NCBI GenBank assembly: GCA_945877995.1
Contig: CAMDXD010000136.1
Coordinates: forward strand, 1-9,615
Source: Bordetella parapertussis
GTDB taxonomy: Bacteria > Pseudomonadota > Gammaproteobacteria > Burkholderiales > CAIKXV01
Direction: 5' to 3'
Length of the DNA: 9,615 bases
Both the position numbers and the translations under genes were made by a program. Shown here in pieces: positions 1 through 7,131 of the stretch (position 1 is the first letter of the stretch; each line of letters starts with the position of its first letter). The notes under the pieces were generated by a model that ran no database searches, was not told where the DNA came from, and saw only the letters and a list, made by a program, of their open reading frames with translations.

Positions 1-1935
1 GAGGGACAGCTTGCGCAGCTCGGCCTCTGTATTGCGGTTGCTGGTGATGTCGGTGAGCACGCCAATCAGGCCGGTACGCTCCTCCGTGGAGGAGGTCAGC
101 ACCGCCTTCGAGAACAGCATGGCGCGTTGCTCCCCGGCGGCATTGGTCAGCTCGGTCTCGAATGCCTGATATGCCGCGCCGCCCTCGAGCAGTTCGCGGT
201 CGCGCACTTCGATCAGGTCGGCCGCCTGGGATGGCCAAAGGTCGCTGCTGGTCAGCCCGACCACCGTGTCACGTCCGCGCCCGTAGAAGGTCTCCCATGC
301 GCGGTTCACGCTTTGGAAACGGCCGTTTCTATCCTTGTAGTAGACGGGATGCGGCATTGCTTCAAGCAGCTGGCGCGACAGCTCGAGACTTTCGCGCAGT
401 CGTTCTTCGCCTTCCCGCAGCCGCGTATCGAGCAGTGTCCGTTCGTGGATGTCGCTGAGCAGTCCCGCCACGCCGTTCGTCTTTCCGTCGGCATCGACGG
501 TCAGCCGCGCCGTGAATTCTCCCCAGCGCAGCTCGCCGGAAGCGGTCTCGATACGGGCCTGCCATTGCGCGACCCCGTCGGTGCCGGACAGCATCCGCCG
601 CCACGCATGGATCGCCGCTGGCCGGTCGGCCTCCGCGATCCGTTCGAACAGGCGCCGGCCAACCAGTTCCTCGGGCTGATGACCGGTGACCTGGAACCAG
701 GCGCGGTTGACGAAGCTCACTCTTGCCTGGGTGTCGGATTGCCAGACCACCTCGTACAGGTTCTCCACGAGACTCCGGTGGCGCGCCTCGCTGCGGGCGA
801 GGGCGATGATCGCGGAATGCCTGGCCGTGTCGTTGATGATCACGCCGGTCAGGTGCAGGAACTCGCCGCGCTCGTTGAAGACCGCCTGTCCCTTGTCGAG
901 TACCCAGCGCGTGCTGCCATCTGCCGCGCGCAGGCGGTACTCGGCTGCGAACGGGCGCCGCTGCTCGATCGCGTTTCCGATCAGGCTGCGCAACTTGTCC
1001 ATGTCGGACGGATGCACGATGCTCGCGTAGCTGCGCGTGCGGTTTTCGATCAGCTCGACGACCGGATAGTTGGTCAGTCGTTCGAACTCCTGGCTCAGGT
1101 GTTCCATCGTCATCTCGGAATCGGCCAGGCAGCGGTAGACCACGCCCGGGATGTTTCCTGTCAGCGCGCGCAGTTCGCGTTCGTTGATCTCGGCTACGCG
1201 CTGCTGTTCAGAAAGCCGGACCGAGGCATGGTTAAGTGCGTCGACCAGGCCATGCAGTTCCACGTTCCGGGGGTCGGCCGGAAACTGACGGCCGGAGCCA
1301 TCCAGCTCCAGTGCGAAGCGGTTGATCTTCTCCAGTGCTTCCTTTGTACGACGGGTCACGCCCAGCACGCAGAGCCACACCAGCAGCCCGACGGCTGCGG
1401 ACATCAGCGCCACCTGTATCAGGTGCTCGCGATAAACGCTGTCGACCTGTTCGCGGTCCACCACCAGCTGCAGCCATCCGTCGAATGCCTTGCCGGTGAC
1501 CGGATGCCACAGGTTCGCCGGCGTGCCGCGCTGGCCGCCCGAGCTGGCTGCCTGTCGACCGCCGGACGCGGGCACGATGACCGCAGGTGCGCGGGTCGGG
1601 GGTGGGCGGAAGTCCGGTACGCCAGTATCCGCTGCCGTCTGCACGGCCCGCGACACCAGCGTGCCGTCCGAGCGCCAGAGCCGGGCGTCCAGCACGCGCG
1701 GAAACTCGATCGCCTGCTGCAGTATCGTTTGCGACCGCGCGGCATCGCCGGCGGCCTGATCGAGCGCCAAGGCCCGCTTCTCGGCGAGTTGCCCCAGCAG
1801 GGCGACATGAACGGATTCTGCGCGGCTTTCTGCCGCACTCGTGCGCATGACGATCACGACCAGGAGACTGATCGCGAGCGCGCCGACCAGCAGGGTCGGC
1901 AGCAGCCATGACATCCGGCGGATACGATCGCGCAT
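1..1935 (-). CDS. Membrane-anchored multi-PAS sensor protein, C-terminal output domain outside window
   Basis: 645 residues are readable from the ATG at 1935-1933 to the window edge without a stop, so the 3' end is missing. Residues about 9-30 form a first membrane segment (LLPTLLVGALAISLLVVIV), 31-172 an extracytoplasmic sensing region with no family I recognise, and about 173-193 a second membrane segment, followed by a short linker. Three PAS folds follow at roughly 255-370, 385-497 and 515-630; the first two have the PAS_3 style (VHPSD; W-x-L-x-K-G; GVI-x-DT) and the third has FQSVNRAWETFYGR and ends in GVLTDIT. The last residues (ELRKLSL) are typical of the linker into a further PAS. Such proteins end in a histidine kinase or in GGDEF/EAL domains; which applies here cannot be seen. 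It starts 4 bases after the HD-GYP regulator's stop, so it is very likely co-transcribed and acts with it, either as its kinase or as an opposing c-di-GMP enzyme (inference). Confidence 0.88.
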   Translation of the reverse strand, partial: MRDRIRRMSWLLPTLLVGALAISLLVVIVMRTSAAESRAESVHVALLGQLAEKRALALDQAAGDAARSQTILQQAIEFPRVLDARLWRSDGTLVSRAVQTAADTGVPDFRPPPTRAPAVIVPASGGRQAASSGGQRGTPANLWHPVTGKAFDGWLQLVVDREQVDSVYREHLIQVALMSAAVGLLVWLCVLGVTRRTKEALEKINRFALELDGSGRQFPADPRNVELHGLVDALNHASVRLSEQQRVAEINERELRALTGNIPGVVYRCLADSEMTMEHLSQEFERLTNYPVVELIENRTRSYASIVHPSDMDKLRSLIGNAIEQRRPFAAEYRLRAADGSTRWVLDKGQAVFNERGEFLHLTGVIINDTARHSAIIALARSEARHRSLVENLYEVVWQSDTQARVSFVNRAWFQVTGHQPEELVGRRLFERIAEADRPAAIHAWRRMLSGTDGVAQWQARIETASGELRWGEFTARLTVDADGKTNGVAGLLSDIHERTLLDTRLREGEERLRESLELSRQLLEAMPHPVYYKDRNGRFQSVNRAWETFYGRGRDTVVGLTSSDLWPSQAADLIEVRDRELLEGGAAYQAFETELTNAAGEQRAMLFSKAVLTSSTEERTGLIGVLTDITSNRNTEAELRKLSL

Positions 1936-1939
1936 TGGA

Positions 1940-3058
1940 TCAGGCAGTGCCGACGAGCCCTGGCGGCACGAGGTTCTCCGCATGGCCCGGGTCGGGATCG
2001 CAATGGAGGGAGGCCTCCTCGTCGCGTAAGCGCGCGTTCATGTCCATCACGTCGGGCAGTACCATGAAGAAGGCATCGAGCAGGCGCGGGTCGAAGTGCC
2101 GGCCAGCCTGTTCGCGCATGTACGAAACGGCTTCCTCCACGCTCCAGGGGCGCTTGTAAGGCCGGGCCGAGGTCAGCGCGTCGAACACGTCTGCAATGGC
2201 GACGATGCGCCCGAACAGTGGAATGCAATCGCCGGTGAGGCCGCGCGGATACCCTGTGCCATCGAATTTCTCGTGGTGGGACCAGGCGATGTCCGCGCCG
2301 GCCTGGATCACCGGGGATGCACTCTCGCGCAGGATCTCGTAGCCGATCGTGGCATGCTGCTTCATCACCTCCCATTCGTCCGGCTCCAGCTTGCCGCGCT
2401 TGAGAAGGATGCGATCCGGAGTGCCCAGCTTGCCCACATCGTGCAGCGGTGCGGCCAGCAGCAGGATTTCCTGCTGCTGTTCCGAAAGGCCAATCTGCCG
2501 GGCGATCAGCCGCGAACAGTTGGCCATTCGCTGGATGTGCGCGCCGGTTTCGGGGTCGCGGAACTCTGCGGCACGCGCCAACCGAACGATGGTCTCAAGT
2601 TCGCGCGCCGCGATCTCGGCCGTGGCTGCGCGCACTTCCGTCTCCAGCCACGCCGCGCGGCCCTTGAGCTGCGTCTGCGCGTCGCGCAGGCGCAGCATGT
2701 TGCCCGCCCTCGCCAGCAGCTCCGTGCGGTCGATCGGCTTGTTCAGAAAGTCGTTGATGCCCGCTTCCAGTGCCCGGTAGCGGACCTCGAGTTCGGTGTT
2801 AGCCGTCACCATCAGCATCGGCGTGTCCGACTTTCCGGAGATCTGGCGGAAGCGGGCGGCGAATTCCAGCCCGTCCGGGGCGGGCATCATGTAGTCGACA
2901 ATGACGAGGTCCGGATCGTGGGTGGCGCACCATTCGAGCGCGTCGGCGGAGGATTCGAACAGCACCGACGCGCAGTCCGGTATGCGCCGGATCAGGTGCT
3001 CCATCAGTTTGAGATTGAGCGCCACATCGTCGATGATCAGTATCTGTTTTTCAGGCAA
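1940..3058 (-). CDS. Two-component response regulator with HD-GYP domain (predicted c-di-GMP phosphodiesterase)
   Basis: The 372-aa protein has an N-terminal receiver domain (about 5-120) with acidic pocket D10/D11, phospho-acceptor D55 (VIVDYMMP), T85 and K107 (NKP). A coiled linker (about 125-155) leads to an HD-GYP domain (about 153-345). Visible family motifs are RDPETGAHIQR (168-177), the metal-binding H206-D207, HHE (261-263) and DGTGYP (266-271), so all catalytic signatures are intact. RpfG-type members hydrolyse cyclic di-GMP in response to phosphorylation, usually favouring motility over biofilm. The start is TTG (3058-3056), preceded by GGAG 7 bases upstream, and it overlaps the end of the preceding ATPase reading frame by 8 bases, which suggests translational coupling. 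The next gene begins 4 bases after its stop. The domain assignment is firm; enzymatic activity and the partner kinase are inferred. Confidence 0.95.
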   Translation of the reverse strand: MPEKQILIIDDVALNLKLMEHLIRRIPDCASVLFESSADALEWCATHDPDLVIVDYMMPAPDGLEFAARFRQISGKSDTPMLMVTANTELEVRYRALEAGINDFLNKPIDRTELLARAGNMLRLRDAQTQLKGRAAWLETEVRAATAEIAARELETIVRLARAAEFRDPETGAHIQRMANCSRLIARQIGLSEQQQEILLLAAPLHDVGKLGTPDRILLKRGKLEPDEWEVMKQHATIGYEILRESASPVIQAGADIAWSHHEKFDGTGYPRGLTGDCIPLFGRIVAIADVFDALTSARPYKRPWSVEEAVSYMREQAGRHFDPRLLDAFFMVLPDVMDMNARLRDEEASLHCDPDPGHAENLVPPGLVGTA

Positions 3059-3489
3059 GGGCCTTCTCCGAAGGGGTTGCCGGCGCGGCCGGCGCTGCGC
3101 GGTGCTGGGCGAGGCAAGCCAGCACCCGGTTTTCCTTGCCGAGGTACTCGACCGATTGGAAGCTCATCTTGCGCGCGATCGCGATGCCGCGCCCGTGCAC
3201 ATGGAACGCGCGCGTGGGGTCGAGTTCGAGGTATGGCGTCCAGTCGAAGCCATCGCCCTGGCCCGTGATCAAAATCTCGGCGGCGTCGCCATGCCGCTCG
3301 AACTCGAGGCTCACGGTGCGATCGGCAAAGGCTGGCAGTGCGAGCCAGCGCGACCAGTGCCTCCTGTCCGTCAGCCACGGTCGACAGGCTGTAGCCTTCG
3401 CCGTCGAGGAACTCCACCAGGATTTCGCGATTGAAAGCGTCGTCATCGACGATCAGGACGCGGCGCGGTTGGTCGTTCAGATCGGTCAT
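3051..3489 (-). pseudogene. Broken REC-ATPase (anti-sigma-type) response regulator: internal deletion with frameshift
   Basis: From the ATG at 3489 the sequence encodes about 50 residues of a normal receiver domain (RRVLIVDDDAFNREIL at 9-24, then GQEALVALAR at 41-50) and then turns to unrelated arginine-rich sequence that stops at 3037. In another minus-strand frame, from about 3345 to the TGA at 3053-3051, lies the C-terminal half of a GHKL/anti-sigma-factor-type ATPase: RTVSLEFERHGD, then a G-box-like GQGDGFDW, then HGRGIAIARKMSF and ENRVLA. The receiver's phospho-acceptor Asp and C-terminal half, and the ATPase N-box half, are both absent, so a simple one-base indel cannot explain it; a stretch must be missing near 3330-3360. 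Intact relatives are REC-ATPase or REC-PP2C-ATPase proteins (HsbR type) that control anti-sigma or antagonist proteins by phosphorylation. The ATPase frame still overlaps the HD-GYP start as in a normal operon. No good Shine-Dalgarno precedes the ATG. A misassembly is the main alternative. Confidence 0.8.
3062..3069 (-). promoter_or_regulatory. Shine-Dalgarno site supporting the TTG start of the HD-GYP regulator
   Basis: Read on the minus strand this is GGAGAAGG. The GGAG lies 7 bases before the TTG at 3058-3056, good spacing for a ribosome binding site. No ATG lies at a sensible position before the receiver motif ILIIDD, so this site decides the start. It lies inside the last codons of the preceding ATPase frame. 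Confidence 0.65.
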
Positions 3490-3577
3490 GGCTTGGTTGT
3501 CAGGGAGGGCCTGCGCGCGGTGGATGGTCGGGATGCTAATACACACGTCGGTTAAGGCAGGCAGGGCGACATCTTAA

Positions 3578-3597
3578 GCCGGGCGGGCGCGCCCGGC
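3578..3597 (-). other. GC-rich hairpin in the leader of the signalling operon
   Basis: An inverted repeat GCCGGGC/GCCCGGC forms a 7-bp stem with a 6-base loop. It lies about 48 bases downstream of the predicted sigma-28 -10 element and about 90 bases before the first start codon, so it would fall in the 5' leader of the operon. No T-run follows on either strand, so it does not look like a standard terminator. It could be a structural leader element or chance in GC-rich DNA. Confidence 0.3.
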
Positions 3598-3644
3598 AGT
3601 GTGCGCGAGCGCGCCCCCTGCGCCAGGCGGGAAAGGCACTTCCT

Positions 3645-3671
3645 TTATCGGCAGGTTGCGGCCCGGGTTTA
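3645..3671 (-). promoter_or_regulatory. Predicted sigma-28 (FliA) flagellar promoter of the REC/HD-GYP/PAS operon
   Basis: Read on the minus strand: TAAACCCG at 3671-3664, exactly 11 bases, then GCCGATAA at 3652-3645. The enterobacterial FliA consensus is TAAAGTTT-N11-GCCGATAA, so the -10 matches 8 of 8, the -35 keeps the TAAA core (4 of 8) and the spacing is exact. It lies 71 bases beyond the pgi stop and points at the signalling operon. The start of transcription would be near 3638, giving a leader of about 150 bases. Transcription with late flagellar genes would fit a c-di-GMP phosphodiesterase, as with FliA-controlled pdeH in E. coli. The match is seen directly; its function is inferred. 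Confidence 0.65.
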
Positions 3672-3742
3672 GCGCGGGTTCGATCGCGCCGGGCGCGGGT
3701 GAATCTCCCAGCATCGATGCGGGGGCCGGTTTTTCCCGATGG

Positions 3743-5380
3743 TCACGTCTGCAAACGGTCAATCAGGGCCCGGGTGGAGACATCGAGGTCTGCGACCGGC
3801 ACGGCCGAAGGCAGCAGGCAGGCGCCAATCCGCAGTGCGAGCTTCTTTCCCAGTTCGACGCCCCACTGGTCGAACGGGTTGATGTTCCAGAGCGCGGATT
3901 GCACGAGCACCTTGTGTTCGTAGAGCGCCACCAGGGCGCCCACGGCATGCGGATCCAGCCGCTCGACCACCAGCGTCGTCGTGGGCTGGTTTCCGGCAAA
4001 GGTCTGGTTTGCAGTCAGCAGTTCGAGGCGGTCGCCAGCCACACCGCGTGCGGCCAGTTCGGCACGCGCCGCGCCGCCGGTCTTGCCGAACGCGAGCGCC
4101 TCTGTCTGTGCCAGGCAGTTGGCGACCAGCAGCCGGTGGTGCAGCGGGTGCGAGTGGTGCGGCTGGCGGGTGATGATGAAATCGGCGGGGATGAGCTGCG
4201 TGCCCTGGTGCAGCAGCTGGTAGAACGCATGCTGGCCGTTGGTCCCGGGTGAACCCCAAAGGACCGGACAGGTCGCATGGTCGAGCGGCCGTCCCTGGCG
4301 ATCGACCGACTTGCCGTTGCTTTCCATCTCGAGCTGCTGCAGATGGGCGGGGAGCCGGTGCAGCCGCTGATCGTAAGGCAGCACCGCATGCGACGCAGCC
4401 CCGAAGAAGTTCGTGTACCAGGCGCCGAGCAGGCCCATGCGCACCGGCAGGTTGCGCTCGAACGGTGCCTGCAGGAAGTGTTCATCCATCGCGCGCGCGC
4501 CAGCGAGCAATTCATCGAAGGCGCAGGGCCCGATCGCCAGCATCACTGACAGGCCCACCGCGGACCAGAGCGAAAAGCGGCCGCCCACCCAGTCCCAGAA
4601 ACCGAACACGTTGTCCGGATCGATGCCGAATTGCCGGGTCCCTTCGAGGTTGGTGCTGACCGCCACGAAGTGCGCACCGGTGGCCAGAGGGTCGCCCAGT
4701 GCCGCGAGCAGCCACTGCCGGGCGGTGTCGGCATTGGTGATCGTCTCGATCGTGGTGAAGGTCTTCGAGCAGATGATGAACAGCGTGGCTTCGGGGTCTA
4801 GGCTGGCCAGCCTGGCCGCGAGGTCTGCCGCGTCCAGGTTGGACACGTAGTGCACGCGCAGGCAATCGTCGGTGTAGGGCTGCAGCGCCTCGGTGACCAT
4901 CGCCGGTCCGAGGTCCGAGCCGCCGATGCCGATGTTGACGACGTCGGTGAAGCGCCGGCCGGTGTGGCCCCGGCGGTGGCCGCTGCGTACCGCATCGGAG
5001 AACACGCGCATGCGGCCGAGGACCTCGGCCACCGCCGGCATCACGTCCGCACCGTCGACCGGTAGCGGCAGCGAGGCGGGCCTGCGCAGCGCGGTATGCA
5101 GGGCCGCGCGCCCTTCGCCGGTGTTCACCGCTTCGCCCGCAAACATGCGGTCGCGCCAGCCTGCGACATCCTGTTGCACGGCGAGCCGGTGCAACAGGTC
5201 CAGCGCACGGTCGTCGACCCGGTGCTTGGAGAAATCGGCGAACAGGCCGGCGCCTTCGAGCGAATGGCGTGCCGCGCGGTCGGGTTCCGCCGCGAACCAC
5301 TCGCGCAGGTGTCGTGATGCGATCGTGCGCTGGTGTGCCTGGAGTGCTTTCCAGGCGGGGGAATCGGTCAGTGCACTCAT
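3743..5380 (-). CDS. pgi: Glucose-6-phosphate isomerase
   Basis: The 545-aa cytoplasmic enzyme interconverts glucose 6-phosphate and fructose 6-phosphate in glycolysis and gluconeogenesis; the E. coli enzyme is 549 aa. The first SIS domain contains VVNIGIGGSDLGPAM (147-161) and the phosphate-binding SKTFTT (205-210). PGI signature 1 is DWVGGRFSLWSAVG (263-276, catalytic Arg268) and signature 2 is SALWNINPFDQWGVELGKK (495-513). By alignment to known enzymes, E353 (MESNGKS), H384 (GTNGQHAFYQ) and K512 are the catalytic residues; none is missing. The chosen ATG (5380-5378) gives the usual N-terminus MSALTDSPAW and has GAGGCAGG shortly upstream. A GTG at 5425 would add 15 residues and overlap the stop of the upstream oxidoreductase by 4 bases. 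The gap from that stop to the ATG is 41 bases, so read-through from the upstream gene is likely. Confidence 0.97.
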   Translation of the reverse strand: MSALTDSPAWKALQAHQRTIASRHLREWFAAEPDRAARHSLEGAGLFADFSKHRVDDRALDLLHRLAVQQDVAGWRDRMFAGEAVNTGEGRAALHTALRRPASLPLPVDGADVMPAVAEVLGRMRVFSDAVRSGHRRGHTGRRFTDVVNIGIGGSDLGPAMVTEALQPYTDDCLRVHYVSNLDAADLAARLASLDPEATLFIICSKTFTTIETITNADTARQWLLAALGDPLATGAHFVAVSTNLEGTRQFGIDPDNVFGFWDWVGGRFSLWSAVGLSVMLAIGPCAFDELLAGARAMDEHFLQAPFERNLPVRMGLLGAWYTNFFGAASHAVLPYDQRLHRLPAHLQQLEMESNGKSVDRQGRPLDHATCPVLWGSPGTNGQHAFYQLLHQGTQLIPADFIITRQPHHSHPLHHRLLVANCLAQTEALAFGKTGGAARAELAARGVAGDRLELLTANQTFAGNQPTTTLVVERLDPHAVGALVALYEHKVLVQSALWNINPFDQWGVELGKKLALRIGACLLPSAVPVADLDVSTRALIDRLQT

Positions 5381-5421
5381 TTCCGGGCCTGCCTCGGTCG
5401 TTCGCAGTGAAGCCGGGCGCT

Positions 5422-7131
5422 TCACATGTTCGGGTAGTTCGGACCGCCTCCGCCTTCGGGAGCGATCCAGACGATATTCTGCGTCGGGTCCTTGATGTCG
5501 CAGGTCTTGCAGTGCACGCAGTTCTGCGCGTTGATCTGCAGCCGCGGCGATGCCTGGCCGTCGACCGTGTCGTTCACGATCTCGTAGACACCGGCCGGGC
5601 AGTACCGCTGCTCCGGCGCGTCATGGCGCTCGAGGTTGATGCGCACCGGCACCGTCGGATCTTTCAGCGTCAGGTGCACCGGCTGGTCTTCGGAATGGTT
5701 GGTATTGGACAGGAATACCGACGACAGCCGGTCGAACGAAATCACCCCGTCGGGCTTCGGATAGGCGATCGGCTTCGCCTCGCGCTTGTCGACGAGCGTC
5801 TCGTGGTCGGCGTAGGCGTGGTGCATCGTCCATGGCGCCTTGCCTCGCAGCAGGACCTGTTCGATGCCCACCAGCAGCGCGCCGGTGAACAGCCCCTTCG
5901 ACAGCGAAGGCTTGAAGTTGCGCGCACGGTGCAGTTCATCGTGCAGCCAGCTGGCCTCGAATGCGGCCGGGTACGCGGACAACTCGTCGGCGCTGCGCCC
6001 ATCGCCCAGTGCTGCGAAGGCAGCCTCGGCGGCCAGCATGCCGGACTTGATCGCCGCATGGCTGCCCTTGATGCGCGATGCGTTCAGGAAGCCGGCATCG
6101 CAGCCGATCAGCGCGCCGCCCGGGAACACCAGCTTCGGCAGAGACTGCAGGCCGCCGGCGGCGATCGCGCGCGCGCCGTAGGCGATGCGCTTGCCGCCTT
6201 CAAGGAAGCCGCGGATCGAGGGATGCTGCTTGTAGCGCTGGAATTCGTCGAACGGGCTCAGGTAGGGATTGCGGTAGCCGAGCCCGACCACGAAACCGAT
6301 CGCGACCTGGTTGTCGTCGAGGTGGTACAGGAAAGAGCCGCCGTAGGTATCCCGGTCGAGCGGCCATCCGGCGGTGTGCACGACCAGCCCGGGCTGGTGC
6401 TTCGCCGGATCGACCTGCCACAACTCCTTGAGGCCGATGCCATAGGTCTGCGGATCGCGACCGGCACGCAGGTCGAAGCGGGCCTCAAGCTGGCGGCCGA
6501 GCTGGCCGCGGCAGCCCTCGGCAAACAGCGTGTACGACGCGTGCAGTTCCATGCCGGGCTGGAACGCCGCCGTCCGCGCGCCCGAACGGTCGACGCCCAT
6601 GTCGCCGGTCGCGACGCCGCGCACCGCGCCCGCCTCGTCGAACAGCACCTCGGTCGCCGCAAAGCCGGGGAAGATCTCCACGCCCAGTGCCTCGGCATGG
6701 GTCGCCAGCCAGCGGCAGACGTTGGCCAGGCTGATCACGTAGTTGCCGTGGTTGCGGAAGCAGTCGGGCAGCAGCGGGTTCGGCACCTGGTACTGGCCGG
6801 TCGCGGTGAGGAAAAGGAAGCGGTCCTCGCTGACTTCGACCTGCAGCGGTGCGCCCATGGCCTTCCAGTCGGGCAGCAGTTCGTCGATCGCGCGCGGATC
6901 CATCACCGCGCCCGACAGGATGTGTGCGCCGACCTCGGATCCCTTCTCGATCACGCAGACGGTGACCTCGCGCCCGGCTTGCGCGGCCAGCTGCTTCGCC
7001 CGGATCGCGGCTGACAGGCCTGCCGGGCCGGCACCGACGACCACGAGGTCGTAGGGCATCGACTCCCGGTCGGTACGCGCAGCAGCCGCGGCGCCGGAGG
7101 CGGGGTGGGGACCGTCGTGTGGTGCGCTCAA
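5422..7131 (-). CDS. Electron transfer flavoprotein:ubiquinone oxidoreductase (ETF-QO)
   Basis: This membrane-associated FAD/4Fe-4S enzyme takes electrons from reduced ETF, produced by acyl-CoA and other dehydrogenases, and passes them to ubiquinone. The FAD Rossmann motif VVVGAGPAGLSAA (30-42) is followed by EKGSEVGAHILSGAV, typical of the family. The C-terminal ferredoxin-like domain carries the four cluster cysteines C511, C538, C541 and C544 (CPAGVYE; NCVHCKTCDIKDPTQNI), and the protein ends in GGGGPNYPNM as usual. Length is 569 aa from the TTG at 7131-7129. I prefer this start because GGAG lies 6 bases before it and because the preceding residues RESMPYD match the conserved RESM-YD stretch upstream of the Rossmann motif in betaproteobacterial ETF-QOs. 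The ATG at 7059 would give 545 aa and has only a GGGAG 3 bases away. It is divergent from the thioesterase and followed closely by pgi. No frameshift or missing residue is seen. Confidence 0.96.
   Translation of the reverse strand: MSAPHDGPHPASGAAAAARTDRESMPYDLVVVGAGPAGLSAAIRAKQLAAQAGREVTVCVIEKGSEVGAHILSGAVMDPRAIDELLPDWKAMGAPLQVEVSEDRFLFLTATGQYQVPNPLLPDCFRNHGNYVISLANVCRWLATHAEALGVEIFPGFAATEVLFDEAGAVRGVATGDMGVDRSGARTAAFQPGMELHASYTLFAEGCRGQLGRQLEARFDLRAGRDPQTYGIGLKELWQVDPAKHQPGLVVHTAGWPLDRDTYGGSFLYHLDDNQVAIGFVVGLGYRNPYLSPFDEFQRYKQHPSIRGFLEGGKRIAYGARAIAAGGLQSLPKLVFPGGALIGCDAGFLNASRIKGSHAAIKSGMLAAEAAFAALGDGRSADELSAYPAAFEASWLHDELHRARNFKPSLSKGLFTGALLVGIEQVLLRGKAPWTMHHAYADHETLVDKREAKPIAYPKPDGVISFDRLSSVFLSNTNHSEDQPVHLTLKDPTVPVRINLERHDAPEQRYCPAGVYEIVNDTVDGQASPRLQINAQNCVHCKTCDIKDPTQNIVWIAPEGGGGPNYPNM

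Larger units (their letters stand above)
3490..3742. other. Intergenic region between pgi and the signalling operon
   Basis: This 253-bp stretch has no supported gene. It holds the predicted sigma-28 promoter, the leader hairpin, and a perfect 10-bp palindrome GCATCGATGC at 3711-3720, 22 bases past the pgi stop. I see no T-tailed terminator for pgi and no convincing sigma-70 promoter. Confidence 0.6.

Noticed and set aside
127..1911. Long plus-strand open frame (594 codons) opposite the PAS sensor
   Set aside because: No recognisable domains; it is the antisense shadow of a high-GC coding region whose minus-strand protein has clear membrane and PAS features.
2096..3268. Plus-strand open frame of 390 codons opposite the HD-GYP gene
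   Set aside because: Antisense shadow; the minus strand carries intact receiver and HD-GYP motifs.
3051..3489. Explaining the REC-ATPase break by a single-base sequencing error
   Set aside because: Restoring the frame with one indel still leaves no phospho-acceptor Asp and no ATPase N-box, so a longer segment is missing.
3490..3546. GTG start at 3546 extending the REC remnant by 19 residues
   Set aside because: No Shine-Dalgarno, and the added residues are not typical of receivers; ATG 3489 directly precedes the RRVLIVDDD core, though it also lacks a clear Shine-Dalgarno.
3578..3597. Hairpin as a rho-independent terminator of pgi
   Set aside because: No T-run follows on either strand, and it lies downstream of the predicted sigma-28 start inside the next operon's leader.
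5269..7014. Long plus-strand open frame (581 codons) opposite ETF-QO and the pgi start
   Set aside because: It lies antisense to two genes with full family signatures and has no motif of its own.
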